DNA from: Wolfiporia cocos
Lineage: Eukaryota; Basidiomycota; Agaricomycetes; Polyporales; Phaeolaceae
Reading direction: 5' to 3'
DNA length: 64,000 nt
Assembly (NCBI GenBank): GCA_029448655.1
Contig: JACCLO010000009.1
Coordinates: 3,410,001 to 3,474,000, forward strand
The position numbers and the translations under genes were made by a program. Under the pieces are notes generated by a model that saw nothing but the letters and a program-made list of their open reading frames with translations, was not told the DNA's origin and did no database searches. Positions 63,610-64,000 of the stretch are shown piece after piece. Position 1 is the stretch's first letter. Each line of letters begins with the position of its first letter.

Positions 63610-64000
63610 CTTTGGACTCAGAGGAGGAAATGCCCCCCCTCCTGGAGGACTAGGAGGAGGAATTCCCGTGAACCCCGGAGGAGGAAACCCTGGAGGAAAT
63701 CCAGGGAACCCCGGAGGAAACTCAGGAAACCCGGGTGGAAGACACCCAGAGGGAGGAGGACCCCCAGGAGGGCCTCCGCCACCAAATGTGCCACAGCCTC
63801 AACCTCCAGCACCGAACCCGTATTACCGACCCCCGATGATAAAGATCAACCCTCCAGACGTATTCGACGGAGAACGATCTGACATGCAGAACTTCATAAA
63901 CCAGTGCAATTCCTGGTTTACGATGTACGAAACGTCCTTCCAGAATGACGTTCAGAGAGTGATCTTCATCCTCTCCTATATTTCAAACAAAGGGAAAATG
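63610..64000 (+). pseudogene. gag: Gag of element N, second segment (runs off the window)
   Basis: In phase with the first segment: a GGN/PGG-repeat Gly-Pro-Asn-rich linker (about 63610-63800), then NPPDVFDGERSDMQNFINQ and the start of a helical capsid-like domain typical of Ty3/gypsy retrotransposon gag. Open to the window end. The insertion of D4 and loss of the N-terminus make the copy non-functional. Confidence 0.75.

Noticed and set aside
1..64000. tRNA, rRNA, CRISPR arrays or host protein genes
   Set aside because: None recognised; every stretch longer than 300 bases is accounted for by an element, leader or LTR. tRNA calls would need a covariance search.

Overview
The window holds no recognisable host gene. 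It is a nest of LTR retrotransposons, almost all Ty3/gypsy-type chromoviruses of a Tf1/sushi-like kind, and their solo LTRs. The coding elements end pol with a chromodomain followed by a dUTPase. Self-primed chromoviruses with dUTPase-containing pols point to a fungus, probably a basidiomycete (Agaricomycetes); this is inference from the element lineage, because no host marker is present. I gave working letters to LTR families by their terminal sequence.

Layout, left to right. 1-4663: element A (minus, family 1), running off the left edge. 4664-23850: element C1 (plus, family C), cut by A, by solo LTR D1 (4937-6031) and by the full element B (6673-18413, family 1). B is itself cut in pol by the short non-autonomous element H (12913-14991). 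23851-24380: part of a minus D-family LTR (D2) into which C1 inserted. 24381-50069: decayed element E' (minus, family E). It is broken by a five-level stack of solo LTRs (27180-30902), a C-type solo LTR (32316-32918), the short element F (35075-47597, containing solo LTR J and the full-length, apparently intact element E at 36799-46806), and solo LTRs K and L. 50070-61211: element C2 (plus), with M1 and G2 in its 5' LTR and G3 in gag. 61212-61768: truncated M-family LTR M2. 61769-64000: gag of an unrelated element N, cut by solo LTR D4.

Eighteen insertions have both ends in the window and flanking 5-bp target duplications (17 exact, one differing by one base), and subtracting nested insertions returns consistent LTR lengths. 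C2 is the exception: its flanks do not match, E' never resumes to its right and M2 starts in mid-LTR. This suggests recombination between two C-family elements.

Common architecture of families 1, C and E: LTR; TA or TT; an 11-nt self-priming site complementary to an LTR segment about 34 nt after the TATA box; a 620-1020 nt leader with a conserved G-rich motif; a separate 270-307 codon ORF1 of unknown function upstream of gag; gag with coiled coil, capsid and a variable zinc knuckle; pol (protease, RT, RNase H, integrase, chromodomain, dUTPase); a purine tract followed by TAA; LTR. ORF1 is alignable between families and is the best candidate for an undescribed component. E (10,008 bp, LTRs identical by eye) looks competent to move; B (LTRs differ at one site by eye) is spoiled only by H.
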